From assembly GCA_033675265.1 (NCBI GenBank), contig JAUJYZ010000381.1, forward strand, positions 93,501-157,500: DNA of 64,000 nt. Direction: 5' to 3'. The notes under the pieces were generated by a model. It saw only the letters and a list, made by a program, of their open reading frames with translations, searched no databases and was not told where the DNA came from. This DNA is from Actinostola sp. cb2023 (taxonomy: Eukaryota; Cnidaria; Anthozoa; Actiniaria; Actinostolidae). The position numbers were made by a program, and so were the translations under genes. How positions within the stretch are numbered: position 1 is the first letter of the stretch; each line of letters starts with the position of its first letter. Shown here piece by piece: positions 35,124 to 53,231 of this stretch.

Positions 35124-35440
35124 TGCTTCTTTTCACTTACTTTTTCAATTCTGATGCGAGTCCAACAAAGTTCAGATCAGAGTGATGAAAATTAGGTTTA
35201 GAAGCTGGATTTAGTTCTACGTTCGTCTAGAACATGTATTTCTAACTTGTTTAGTGTGACAGCCAATTGATATGAAGTTCCGCAAATGTGCTTCTGTGGA
35301 CGGATGAATTATATAAAACAAGTGGAAATTTCTTGTTACTGGTCAATTGAATATGCATTTAGCGGAAAATAACATCTTAAATTTCAACAAAAAATATTTT
35401 TGGTTACTAATCTATTTTATATATAGTCTATACATTTAGG
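35124..35440 (-). promoter_or_regulatory. FReD-1 upstream region
   Basis: It is highly similar to 50752-50960 upstream of FReD-2. At 35309-35318 unit 1 has TTATATAAAA (TTTTATATAA on the gene strand), a possible TATA box about 190 bases upstream of the ATG. The matching unit-2 site reads TTTATTGTCCTAAAA, so the TATA-like core is lost there. Confidence 0.35.
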
Positions 35441-36532
35441 ACCCTATTAATTAATTATATAAATCGCACGAAATTAAGGCTGTTACGTTTTTCGCAAGCG
35501 TCAGAAGCGCAAGTAATCGGCAAACGAAAGCGAAGGGGAACAAAAGCGACCAGTTTTGTCACTTGTAAACAGCATGACTCAAGCATAAGCGCAATTAAGT
35601 ACAAGAGGTAAGCCAAGTATGTTACTGTGAAAACGGGCCTGACGCAAGCGCAAGCGTCACCGTAAAAACGGGCCTGATGCAAGCCACAAAAGGCCTTATA
35701 TGTCACTGTGAATTTTTTTCCATTTCTTGTGCTTGCGCTTACACTTGTGTCATGCACGATAGCTTGTGGACTGGTGGAACAGAGAACAAATTAAGTAGAG
35801 AAAAGTGCTATAAAAATCCATGAGCATGCATAAAAGTCCCGTCGGATTATCAACTCATGCATACATGTATGGGCGCCAGAGCCCTAAAAACGTATTCGAA
35901 GCTCATTATATTTAGGGAGTTATTTATCGTCAAATACACTGAGGCACCCGCTGACTATACTCCGATGAACGAGTAATTTTCAATCAGTACTGCACGAGGC
36001 TAGCTGGAGGCCGAGTGCGGTATGAATAAATTTCCAGTTCATTGAACAGTCAGGAAATGACTGTATTGGCCGAATACTGAACGAACGAAAAGTCCTCAGA
36101 GAGGTGCAGAGAGTTGGCCGTTGTGGGTATGTGGCCGTCAGTGAGGTTCGACTGTATTAACATATTATAAAATATGTTCAGAAATCTTTGTGATTTTGTG
36201 ATCTGATTGGCTGTAACCTGTGTTTACATCGGGCTATGCAAACACAGTTATGGCACCAAAGTTAAATTAATTTTATAAACAAAATATAGAACGTTTTTCC
36301 TAGGTGGTTTGGGAGACCTCTCGAGCTCTGCGTACTGACCTCGTCTGCATGCCGCGGCTCGGTTTTACACATCAGCTCTCGACTTCTCTCAAACTCCCCC
36401 TCGTGTTTGCATCAGACTATGGAAACACGGAAAACGTTTTATATTTCACAGTATTTAATATAATACACGTATGGACGGATACGTTTCAAAACAATACATA
36501 AGAATATCGCCGTAGAAAAAGACAAATTTGAC
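35441..36532. other. Unit 1 flank, homologous to 52050-54262
   Basis: Blocks shared with unit 2: the GCAAGCGTCAGAAGCG block, a single copy of the 112-bp minisatellite monomer (from about 35762), the GCACGAGGCTAGCTGGAGG block and the TGTGATTTTGTGATCTGATT block. No gene is recognised. Confidence 0.6.
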
Positions 36533-39270
36533 TCATGGCGAACAATTTCATACAGTCAGCGGATGACATTGCTGGCGCGTAAATGACACGTTATGTATTC
36601 ACTAGAACTAGAGCCAATTATACCCACTATAAGATCACAAGAGCATTTCCCAAAAAAAATCCTAGAATCTATACTGGAAATCGAGAATATGTAAAAAGAG
36701 GAATTCTCTCTCAGCGTTGCCATAGTAACACCGATCTCCATAAAACATACTTCATCAGAAACTTTGATCTTTCTGTAACAAGGTTGTAATACTCAATTTA
36801 CCATTAGATCGTTCACAAACGCACAATTGTGTTTCAAACGCAAGAGGTATCGCTACGGAAAACCCCAAAAGGACAACGGGATAATCACCGATAAACTACC
36901 AAGTTGTAAATGATTTTGGAACAACCAAAGAGGACATTTTAAGCGGTTTTATTAAGGAGTTATTTGAAATGGACACTTGAACTTTCGAATCAGACTTGTG
37001 GAAATCAGCTCGAACACCTAAAAGATGTTCTGAACTACAATAACTGTACGGCATCTCGGGTCAGTTACAAGGACAAGTATGGCGGATGCTTAGCTAATTA
37101 TACCTATTTTTCATCGCACTTGGGAACACTTTTACACATATTCCACATGAGAGAAACACGAACCATGGGCGAGACGAAGTATGAGTAAAAATGATTTGGG
37201 ACTTGTGGAGATTGAGGAACCGTAATAATATAGGAGGTACGGCAAAAATTAAATCAAATTGCACTGTTTTCTCTGTAATTAATTTTGAAGTGACTGCATG
37301 GTAACAATCTCGTCCCCAGAGCCTGCGTTACTTTCGGCCAGCGACGAGAACGTAGGCTCTGGCATAATCCATTTTTTGGGAACAGGATTTCTTGTTCTTC
37401 CGGTTTTAGAGCGCATGCGCAAGTTAGCTGGGCAGTTGGCAATCTCGTCCCCAGAGCCTGCGTTACTTTCGGCCAGCGACGAGAACCTACGTTCTCGTCG
37501 CTGGCCGAAAGTAACGCAGGCTCTGGGGACGAGATTGGGCAGTTGGTTGTTGTCGAGTCAAATTGTCGATTCAGTTTCAGTGGAATCCTTCGAAAGGTTT
37601 CATTAGGGAATAGAGTACGCTTTAAAAGCACTTGGTAAAGAAGATACAACAGTGAAAGAAACGCAGTATCTGAAGTCTTTATTAAAAGCAGTGGTTTTAC
37701 AGCAGAAGGATACGCGAACAGTTCTTCCTACGGGTTTATATTTACTCGTGTCTACTTTACATATCAGTTAATTATTTGAATCTATCATCTTCATCTTCTC
37801 TAGTTATTGTTGTCTCTCCTTCAAATGTATTTCTTTTGAATTTTTCGCCTCGAAAGCACCTCGATTGGCACCGCCTTTCAGTTGCTAGCCTAATATTAGA
37901 TCAGTTTACGATCGACATATGTTCTTTGAATAACCATCACTATTAAGCTTCGTGTAAATTTTGAGCTTCGTTTGAAAACTTTCCAAGACACTTCGAGACA
38001 GCCTAGTCCCAGGCGTTATCTCTCCTAACCGAGCGCGAAGCGCGAGACTGAGTACGAGCGCGTCAGCGCGAGAGAACGCCTAGTGAATAATGCCAAATAC
38101 TACCCTGATTTGGCTAAAAACTACCCTGATTTAAAAAAGCGATAATAAATTTCGTATTTACCCGATTTTACTGATCCAACGGTATTTTGAAACAATGAAT
38201 ATAGATATTGCCCAACACGGGGCAAGAACCAGACATTTCTTCGGTTTTAACAAGAAATCAAACGGCTAAAAGCGGGCTAAAAGAGCCGGTCACAAGTCCA
38301 GCAGGAGGATACGTAACATGTCATCTCGCTTTGAAATCTTTTCGCATTGGGTGAATAATTCTCAGTTGTTTAGTATAATAAGGTATTCCATCTTTCAAAT
38401 CATTCATATATTCATATATGTTCTACTTTTGTAACGCATAACTGATTCAACAATGCATCGTTTTAAAATGAGGACAGCAGTGATTCCTTTGTTATTCCCC
38501 GGGTTATTCAGGCTAATATTCGCTGTGATCCTATTCTAGTATTGCACTGTCTGGAGATATACACTCCTTCAGGTAGGAAATCGACCAGTTCAGTTTAAAA
38601 CAAGTTTATTCAGATGTTCACAAGTACACAAGCGAATATGAGCTCCTGACCCTGTTTGTAGTGAGGTCAATGAAGGCTCGCTTCAGCATCAATATTCGGT
38701 GAAAGTTACCTTGATTATTTTGTAGATAAAGGTCGAAATTCCTCACGATCGACTCTACGAAAGGCAAAGGCCTCACCTCCACGGCCTCTCGTTTTATAAA
38801 TTACATATAAAATCTCGGATCTGGCATTATTCACTAGGCTTTCCCGAGGGGGCTTTCCGGTGACGTCATCAGAACCTCCCTCGTCGGAGAAAGCCTGGAA
38901 CTAGGCTGACTTCGAGATACATATAAGCTTAGATAAACTGGATTTTTCTCTGTGCTTAGATATTTTAATATTGCAGATCGAGGCGACATGTTTAAAATAA
39001 CATGTCAATGAAACCGTTGAAAAATGTTAATTTTTGTTTTGAACGGAGTTGGGACACCGGGTTGTTTTGACAACTCAATTTTCATTGGATATATTTCATT
39101 TCCGGAATCTTGCGCGTGCGTAGTTTCTAAAATGGAATAGCCAATCAAATTGTCTAAAAAATGGATTATGCCAGAGCCTACGTTCTCGTCGCTGGCCGAA
39201 AGTAACGCAGGCTCTGGGGACGAGATTGGCATGGTAATTGAATACGAGTGAGCATTACGCACGCGTAATG
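36533..39270. other. Unit-1-specific 2.7-kb block
   Basis: It is present between AAATTTGACT and GTGGCTGGTGAGAAAACTG in unit 1 but absent in unit 2. It holds CGTCCCCAGAGCC palindromic repeats (37311, 37441-37536, 39165-39228) and otherwise AT-rich DNA without recognised genes. It is an insertion in unit 1 or a deletion in unit 2. Confidence 0.6.
37441..37536. repeat. Perfect 46-bp palindrome with a 4-base loop
   Basis: AATCTCGTCCCCAGAGCCTG... (37441-37486) is an exact inverted copy of 37491-37536 around the loop CTAC. Half-copies lie at 37311-37372 (direct) and 39165-39228 (inverted). Confidence 0.95.
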
Positions 39271-39726
39271 TGGCTGGTGAGAAAACTGCAAAATTCAGTA
39301 CTGCTACAGACTTTATTTTAAAAAGAACGTTTTATACATGCACCTGTTTTCAGAATTAAACGTTATCATATTTGAAATAGAAAATAGTAGAAAGGAATAA
39401 TTATCGCCATTTATCTGTGATAGCAGATCAAAAACTTGGCAAATACAATTCTATTTCAGAGGTACTACGAATATGCCTTGGGCATGGCTGCTACAAGTTA
39501 CTGCATTTATTTCTGCTTTGTGTTTTATGCAGGAACCAAGAGTAATTAGTTCCTGTTGACAATGATAATTATTCCTTTTTACTATTTACTCTTTCACACA
39601 GGACAATATCTGCCCCTGATGGGATTCGAAACGTACGACACTCTATACACGGCTCTCTGAAAAGCATTTTCATATGAAGATCGAGATAATAGTAGAGGGG
39701 AAATATAGATAAGCATTTTCTCTTTC

Positions 39727-41783
39727 TATTATATTGCTGTCAGTACGCAGTCTATCAGTATCAGTGATATCACTGGAACCCATCAACTATTGTCATCGAT
39801 ATCGTTATATTGCTGTCAGTACGCAGTCTATCAGTATCAGTGATATCACTGGAACCCATCAACTATTGTCATCGATATCGTTATATTGCTGTCAGTACGC
39901 AGTCTATCAGTATCAGTGATATCATTGGAACCCATCAACTATTGTCATCGATATCGTTATATTGCTGTCAGTACGCAGTCTATCAGTATCAGTGATATCA
40001 TTGGAACCCATCAACTATTGTCATCGATATCGTTATATTGCTGTCAGTACGCAGTCTATCAGTCAGTGATATCACCGGAACCCATCAACTATTGTCATCG
40101 ATATCGTTATATTGCTGTCAGTACGCAGTCTATCAGTCAGTGATATCACCGGAACCCATCAACTATTGTCATCGATATCGTTATATTGCTATCAGTACGC
40201 AGTCTATCAGTATCAGTGATATCATTGGAACCCATCAACTATTGTCATCGATATCGTTATATTGCTGTCAGTACGCAGTCTATCAGTCAGTGATATCACT
40301 GGAACCCATCAACTATTGTCATCGATATCGTTATATTGCTGTCAGTACGCAGTCTATCAGTCAGTGATATCACCGGAACCCATCAACTATTGTCATCGAT
40401 ATCGTTATATTGCTGTCAGTACGCAGTCTATCAGTCAGTGATATCACCGGAACCCATCAACTATTGTCATCGATATCGTTATATTGCTATCAGTACGCAG
40501 TCTATCAGTATCAGTTATCACTGGAACCCATCAACTATTGTCATCGATATCGTTATATTGCTATCAGTACGCAGTCTATCAGTCAGTGATATCACTGGAA
40601 CCCATCAACTATTGTCATCGATATCGTTATATTGCTGTCAGTACGCAGTCTATCAGTCAGTGATATCACCGGAACCCATCAACTATTGTCATCGATATCG
40701 TTATATTGCTATCAGTACGCAGTCTATCAGTATCAGTGATATCATTGGAACCCATCAACTATTGTCATCGATATCGATATATTGCTGTCAGTACGCAGTC
40801 TATCAGTATCAGTGATATCACTGGAACCCATCAACTATTGTCATCGATATCGTTATATTGCTGTCAGTACGCAGTCTATCAGTATCAGTGATATCATTGG
40901 AACCCATCAACTATTGTCATCGATATCGTTATATTGCTGTCAGTACGCAGTCTATCAGTATCAGTGATATCATTGGAACCCATCAACTATTGTCATCGAT
41001 ATCGTTATATTGCTGTCAGTACGCAGTCTATCAGTCAGTGATATCACCGGAACCCATCAACTATTGTCATCGATATCGTTATATTGCTGTCAGTACGCAG
41101 TCTATCAGTCAGTGATATCACCGGAACCCATCAACTATTGTCATCGATATCGTTATATTGCTATCAGTACGCAGTCTATCAGTATCAGTGATATCATTGG
41201 AACCCATCAACTATTGTCATCGATATCGTTATATTGCTGTCAGTACGCAGTCTATCAGTCAGTGATACCACTGGAACCCATCAACTATTGTCATCGATAT
41301 CGTTATATTGCTGTCAGTACGCAGTCTATCAGTCAGTGATATCACCGGAACCCATCAACTATTGTCATCGATATCGTTATATTGCTGTCAGTACGCAGTC
41401 TATCAGTCAGTGATATCACCGGAACCCATCAACTATTGTCATCGATATCGTTATATTGCTATCAGTACGCAGTCTATCAGTATCAGTTATCACTGGAACC
41501 CATCAACTATTGTCATCGATATCGTTATATTGCTATCAGTACGCAGTCTATCAGTCAGTGATATCACTGGAACCCATCAACTATTGTCATCGATATCGTT
41601 ATATTGCTGTCAGTACGCAGTCTATCAGTCAGTGATATCACCGGAACCCATCAACTATTGTCATCGATATCGTTATATTGCTATCAGTACGCAGTCTATC
41701 AGTATCAGTGATATCATTGGAACCCATCAACTATTGTCATCGATATCGATATATTGCTATCAGTACGCAGTCTATCAGTATCA
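39727..41783. repeat. 76-bp satellite array 1 with a 972-bp higher-order repeat
   Basis: The monomer of about 76 bp (74-bp variants) contains GTCAGTACGCAGTCTATCAG, AGTGATATCACT and ATCGATATCG. Variant markers repeat exactly at +972 (for example the landmarks at 39734, 39810, 39886, 40038 and 40336 recur at 40706, 40782, 40858, 41010 and 41308). The array is therefore about two copies of a 13-monomer higher-order unit. Confidence 0.95.
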
Positions 41784-42460
41784 GACGTCAGGGGTGTAGC
41801 CAGTATCAGTACGCAGTCTATCAGTATCAGTCAGGGGTGTAGCCAGTATCAGTACGCAGTCTATCAGTATCAGTCAGGGGTGTAGCCAGTATCAGTACGC
41901 AGTCTATCAGTATCAGTCAGGGGTGTAGCCAGTATCAGTACGCAGTCTATCAGTATCAGTCAGGGGTGTAGCCAGTATCAGTACGCAGTCTATCAGTATC
42001 AGTCAGGGGTGTAGCCAGTATCAGTACGCAGTCTATCAGTATCAGTCAGGGGTGTAGCCAGTATCAGTATGCAGTCTATCAGTATCAGTCAGGGGTGTAG
42101 CCAGTATCAGTACGCAGTCTATCAGTATCAGTCAGGGGTGTAGCCAGTATCAGTATGCAGTCTATCAGTATCAGTCAGGGGTGTAGCCAGTATCAGTACG
42201 CAGTCTATCAGTATCAGTCAGGGGTGTAGCCAGTATCAGTACGCAGTCTATCAGTATCAGTCAGGGGTGTAGCCAGTATCAGTACGCAGTCTACAAGTAT
42301 CAGTCAGGGGCGTAGCCAGTATCAGTACGCAGTCTACCAGTATCAGTCAGGGGCGTAGCCAGTATCAGTACGCAGTCTATCAGTATCAGTCAGGGGCGTA
42401 GCCAGTATCAGTACGCAGTCTACCAGTATCAGTCAGGGGTGTAGCCAGTATCAGTACGCA
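41784..42460. repeat. 43-bp satellite derived from the 76-bp monomer
   Basis: About 16 copies of a unit carrying ATCAGTACGCAGTCTATCAG (from the 76-mer) fused to CAGGGGTGTAGCCAG. Variants include GGGGCGTAGCC and CTACCAG. It is flanked on both sides by the 76-mer and is absent from unit 2. Confidence 0.93.
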
Positions 42461-42598
42461 GTCTATCAGTATCAGTGATATCACTGGAACCCATCAACTA
42501 TTGTCATCGATATCGTTATATTGCTTTCAGTACGCAGTCTATCAGTATCAGTGATATCATTGGAACCCATCAACTATTGTCATCGATATCGATTATGT
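42461..42598. repeat. 76-bp satellite, terminal monomers
   Basis: Two further monomers follow the 43-mer block, ending ATCGATATCGATTATGTTGC, where unit 2 has the same junction (56655). Confidence 0.9.
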
Positions 42599-42649
42599 TG
42601 CGCAGGATCGATCGGAGCGGCGATTTATAAGACTTTCTTGATCCTTCAA

Positions 42650-43245
42650 CAATGGTGCCAGATCCTGCAACAATCCCCGCCCCAAGCCCCTGTGCCAGAT
42701 ACTTGCAAAAATCCCCGTCCCTACCCCCTGTGCCAGATCCTTGCAACAACCAGCCGTCCCAACCCCCTGTGTCAGATCCTTGAATTGTCGCAACACCCGC
42801 CCCAAGCCCCTGTGCCAGATACTTGCAAAAATCCCTGCTCCTACCCGCCGTGCCAGATCCTTGTAACAACCAGTCGTCCCAACCCCCTGTGCCAGATCCT
42901 TAAAATTGCCAGTTATCCTTGCCACAACACCCGCCGCTATTCCCTGTGCCAGATACTTGCAAAAATCGCCGCCCCTACCCCCCGTGCCAGATCCTTGCCA
43001 CAACACCCACCCTAGCCCCCGTGCCAGATCCTTGCCATTATCTCCATCCCAATCCCCTGTGCCAGATCCTTGCCACAACTCCCGCCCCTTCCCCGTGCCA
43101 GATCCTTGCAACAACCAGTCGTCCCAACCCCCTGTGCCAGATCCTTAAAATTGCCAGGTATCCTTGCCACAACACCCGCCCCTATTCCCTGTGCCAGATA
43201 CTTGCAACCATCCCCGCCCTTACCCCCCGTGCCAGATCCTTGCAA
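42650..43245. repeat. GC-rich minisatellite (unit 1)
   Basis: Imperfect units with CTGTGCCAGATCCTTGCAAC and CCCCGCCCCTACCCC. The minus strand has runs of G (GGGGGTAGGGGCGGGG), which could form G-quadruplexes. Unit 2 has the matching array at 56710-57755. Confidence 0.85.
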
Positions 43246-43520
43246 CCATCATCATTATTATTTTTTGTTCTCAATGCGATAATACCAAATTGTCATTAAT
43301 GTTGAAACTATTTTCTGGCTTTCTACCCAGTCACTTCTCCCCAGTTCTCCCCCCACAGTCACTGATCACTTATTTGTAATTCTGGCAATTTACCCAACGA
43401 AGAATAACGACCGATTCATTAGAGTTATAAGACGTGTTTATTGCAGTTATATTTTTCGGTTACATGTTTTCAAAACATACAAAGATGTTTGACAGTTATA
43501 GTGCTTATACTGGTCTAGTT

Positions 43521-44952
43521 CAGAGGAGGTTGGGCACTACCCCGCGGAGAATCATGGGTAAAATTCAAAATTATTCAGTCAAACCATGTTTTACCGGGTA
43601 AGATACAGTATGTAAGTGTGTAATTCGGGTAGTGTTCGGAACTAGTCATGTGATCGAAAATCAGCGACGATGTCGCCACGATGTACCCGATGGTTTTCCG
43701 ACTAGTCATCCATCTTTTCTCTTCACGCGTTGGTTTGAAGGTAGGTTTTCACTCTACTCTACTATTATATTCTATGCTATTTTGCACCAGAAACCAGACA
43801 CATCTCTCGTGCAAAGTGTCAACTGTTTGTTTATAACGATTGTTTCAGGTTTTTCAGGGCGGTATGTTGTGATTTCCCAGCGACGAATATCGATCTCAAA
43901 GTCAAAAGTATTCGGCTCTCGGGGGCGAGTAAAACTCGCTATAAAAGCCATTCTAATCACTAAATACTAAATGACACACAGGACTCAAGTAGATATTGAT
44001 GTTTTAATATTTTGAAAGCAGCTTTAGAAATTCAAGATATCAAAAGATATACAGTAATTTACTGGTTTTGATTTTAGTAAAGACACAGGAATCCCAATAC
44101 ACAAACAGAGAGTGGTGATCACCTAAAAATATATTTATGAAAAAACACTTGACACTTTTAATTTCCACGAGAGATGTGTCTGGTTTCTGGTGCAAAATAG
44201 CATAAAATCATAGCTATAGTATATTAGAGTGTAAACTTCAACACCACTTTATCAAAAGTTGAGTTCAACGGTCTTTATATATTACAGAACATTGTTAAAT
44301 TAATGTTTTAAAAGTTATTGTTCAATTATTTGTACGCTGTCGCAATTGTTTTCAATTAAAGTTGTATTAAGATACATTTCTGATTCAAATTAGCATTATG
44401 TAGAACCAAAGAACAAGTTCAGATAGATAAGATAGATAAAGTATTTAAATTATTATGATTATGATTATAGTTCAATCATACTAGTTCAACCTAGGAATCC
44501 CCCAAAAGGGATATGACATTGACTAACATTTTCCCTTGACGACTCAATGACAGTTTAAGGCTAGTTTACTGCCCTGTCCAACTACACATTTCTTCTACAT
44601 TTCAAAACTGCAGTACCTACACTACCTATTTTTATTTTTGTTTTATTTACTGTCGAGTAGCCACATGCAGTCCTTGACTGCCTATTTATTTTAATATGTC
44701 TACTTTAAAAGACGATAAAAATATTTGAAAATATTACTGATCCTTTTCATACATGATTCATCATGACTGACAATAGTCCTAGAATTGTTGTGATGATTTA
44801 TCAGGTGAAAAGTTTCTTTTTTCCTGATTTTTTCAACACTTTTGTGAGTGGGACAAACCAAAACATAGAACTTTGTGCTGTTCGAAGTGAGCCGAAATTG
44901 AAGAGCTATGATTGGTTAAAATTAGCACGTGACAAGTGACCATCCTCCTCTG
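43521..44952. mobile_element. DNA transposon with 9-bp target duplication in FReD-2 3' flank
   Basis: The ends CAGAGGAGG and CCTCCTCTG are flanked by GGTCTAGTT on both sides (43512-43520 and 44953-44961). The empty site is in unit 1 (CTGGTCTAGTTTAACTGG). Unit 3 has the same element at the same site. A nested foldback element (43748-44234) with GCACCAGAAACCAGACACAT arms sits inside. No transposase remains. Confidence 0.85.
43748..44234. repeat. Foldback element nested in the FReD-2 3'-flank transposon
   Basis: TGCTATTTTGCACCAGAAAC and CAGACACATCTCTCGTG on the left recur inverted at 44172-44210. It is absent from the unit-3 copy of the host element. Confidence 0.7.
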
Positions 44953-45048
44953 GGTCTAGTTTAACTGGTATACAAACTTAAATAATACCGTGTAGACTAG
45001 TTTTATACTGATGTGTGAGCCGAGACGACTGACTCTACTCTGTAAGTT

Positions 45049-50751
<5,703 letters not shown>

Positions 50752-50990
50752 TGCTTCTTTTCACTTACTTTTTCAATTCTGATGCGAGTCCAACAAAGTT
50801 CAGATCAGAGTGATGAAAATGAAGTTAAGAAGCCGGATTTAGTTCTACGTTCGTCTAGAACATGTATTTCTAACTTGTTTAGTGTGACAGCCAATCGATA
50901 TGAAGTTCCGCAAATATGCTTCTGTGGGATGAGTTTATTGTCCTAAAACAAGTGGAAATCCCTAGCGTTATGTCCAGTGATAAGGGTCAC
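50752..50990 (-). promoter_or_regulatory. FReD-2 upstream region
   Basis: It is homologous to 35124-35320 (CACTTACTTTTTCAATTCTG, AAAGTTCAGATCAGAGTGAT, CTAGAACATGTATTTCTAAC). The TATA-like core of unit 1 is replaced. Confidence 0.35.
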
Positions 50991-51176
50991 TTGTACCAGT
51001 ACACGGATTCCTTAATCTTCTTGTGAGAGCCAATAATTCTTCCTCTGCGTTACGTTATCTCTTAGCAAGTATTCCATGTTCAATTATGATTGGCTTAGGA
51101 TGTTACGCATTGTAACTTCAGTGATTAGAAATGCATATCATACCAACGTTGTAAGTTAGGAAGATGCAATGTAAGG

Positions 51177-51711
51177 CAGGGGCGTAGCCAGGATTTTTTC
51201 GGAGTGACGCAAAATTGTGAAATTCACGAAATGTATACACCAGAACTCAGAAGTAGATAACTAGTTAATATGTACTTCTGACTTCACTCAATTTAGCACC
51301 TACTATTTCTTCTATAATTTTGGTTCGACGCAATTGTTGGGAGGCGCAATCTGACGAGCGGCGAAGTCGCGAGCTGCTAGGGGGATTCGGGGGCCATAAA
51401 ATTTGAGGTATAGGGTCTCTGAAATAGCATTTCCTGCCTTCTGAAAATAGTTTCCATACATATTTTACCAACTTCTACTTTATTTTACGAACTCCGAATA
51501 ATTATATGCTTGAAAAAGCCCAATTTCAAGCACGAATAACTAATCCCTACATTCCATAGCGTGGTAATATTTTGTTTTTTATTTGCTTGTTTCTTTGGCT
51601 TTTTTCTTTTTCTTTTCACTTTTTCTTTTTTCTAAAAGAAGCTACTTTTTTTATTCAAAAAAAATTCGAGTGACGCATTTGCGTCCTTGCGTCCGGCTAG
51701 CTACGCCCCTG
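51177..51711. mobile_element. hAT-like non-autonomous element
   Basis: The ends CAGGGGCGTAGCCAGGATTT and GGCTAGCTACGCCCCTG are inverted (CAGGGGCGTAGC outermost), with GGAGTGACGCA and GAGTGACGCA inside. No target duplication was found. The centre holds CTTTTTCTTTTT-rich DNA. Confidence 0.7.
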
Positions 51712-51969
51712 TATGGTATAAATAGATCTAGAGACGCTTGATATTGTAATATCGGAGACCATGTAGCCTTCACGGGTTGCAGAATGAGAGACCAACTGAC
51801 CGTCGTGTTAGTCAGTGATTAAAGTGTAAGCTACAAGATAAAAGAAACTTCCGTGCCTCGTTACTTCGAGTCTCGTACCTACTCGTAGGGTATTTGTACG
51901 GGCCCACATGTTGTGAAAATGTCTACGGATGTATAAATGAATTCGAATAAGAAGAAAGTCACAATGTCC

Positions 51970-52045
51970 TTTGCGGTCGTTAGCTTCGTGCTTGTTGCCG
52001 GCTTTCGGCGGGAACAACGATTTTTGGAATAGGCGTATATATCGC
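51970..52045. repeat. Single end of MITE family D
   Basis: TTGCGGTCGTTAGCTTCGTG...GAACAACGATTTTTGGAATAG matches the right end of 27719-27981. No left partner is seen. Confidence 0.6.
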
Positions 52046-52246
52046 ATTAAGGCTAGCTGTACGTTTAGTTTTACAAGCGTCAGAAGCGTAAGTTATCCGG
52101 CGGCAAACAGAAAGGGAAAAATTAAAAGCGACCTTTTGTCACTGTGGAAACGGGCCTGACGAATGCATAAGCACAAGCACGAGAGGCCTTATGTCACTGT
52201 GAATTTTGTTCCATTTCTTGTGCTTGCGCTTACACTTGTGTCACGA

Positions 52247-53100
52247 TAGCTTGTGGACTGGTGGAACAGAGAACAAAGTAGGTGAAAGTGCTATAAATAT
52301 CCCATGAGTATAAAACTCTCGTCGGCCAGTATCGTCAAATACCGGTACCCGCTGATTATATTCTTGTGGACTGGTGTAACAAAGAACAACGTAGGGAAAA
52401 GTGCTATAAATATCCCATGAGTATAAAACTCTCGTAGGACTATCGTTAAATACAGGTACCCGCTGACTATATTCTTGTGGACTGGTGGAACAGAGAACAA
52501 AGTAGGTGAAAGTGCTATAAATATCCCATGAGTATAAAACTCTCGTCGGCCAGTATCGTCAAATACAGGTACCCGCTGACTATATTCTTGTGGACTGGTG
52601 GAACAGAGAACAAAGTAGGGGAAAGTGCTATAAATATCCCATGAGTATAAAACTCTCGTAGGACTATCGTCAAATACAGGTACCCGCTGACTATATTCTT
52701 GTGGACTGGTGGAACAGAGAACAAAGTAGGTGAAAGTGCTATAAATATCCCATGAGTATAAAACTCTCGTCGGCCAGTATCGTCAAATACAGGTACCCGC
52801 TGACTATATTCTTGTGGACTGGTGGAACAGAGAACAAAGTAGGTGAAAGTGCTTTAAATATCCCATGAGTATAAAACTCTCGTAGGACTATCGTCAAATA
52901 CAGGTACCCGCTGACTATATTCTTGTGGACTGGTGGAACAGAGAACAAAGTAGGGGAAAGTGCTATAAATATCCCATGAGTATAAAACTCTCGTAGGACT
53001 ATCGTCAAATACAGGTACCCGCTGACTATATTCTTGTGGACTGGTGGAACAGAGAACAAAGTAGGGGAAAGTGCTATAAATATCCCATGAGTATAAAAAT
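52247..53100. repeat. 112-bp minisatellite, dimeric pattern
   Basis: About 7.5 copies of a unit with CTTGTGGACTGGTGGAACAG, CCCATGAGTATAAAACTCTC and GGTACCCGCTGACTATATTC. Two variants (TCGTCGGCCAGTATCGTC and TCGTAGGACTATCGTC) mostly alternate, so landmarks recur every 224 bp (52291, 52515, 52739). Unit 1 has only one monomer (from about 35762). Confidence 0.92.
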
Positions 53101-53231
53101 CCCGTCGGATTATCAACTCATGCATATTATTATTATTATATGGGCGCCAGATTCCTAAAAACGAATTCGAAGCTCGATATTATATTTAGGGGGTTAGAGA
53201 CTGAGCCGTGAGTTATCGTCAAATACATAGA

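Noticed and set aside
39734..41799. Many overlapping ORFs reading LSVRSLSVS and CHRYRYIA
   Set aside because: They are translations of the 76-bp satellite. The same peptides recur in shifted frames and stop at every few monomers.
39727..42598. Regularly spaced repeats suggesting a CRISPR array
   Set aside because: The monomers are contiguous, without unique spacers, in eukaryotic DNA with no cas genes.
42521..43299. Proline/cysteine-rich ORFs
   Set aside because: They are frames through a GC-rich minisatellite, present on both strands and in both units.
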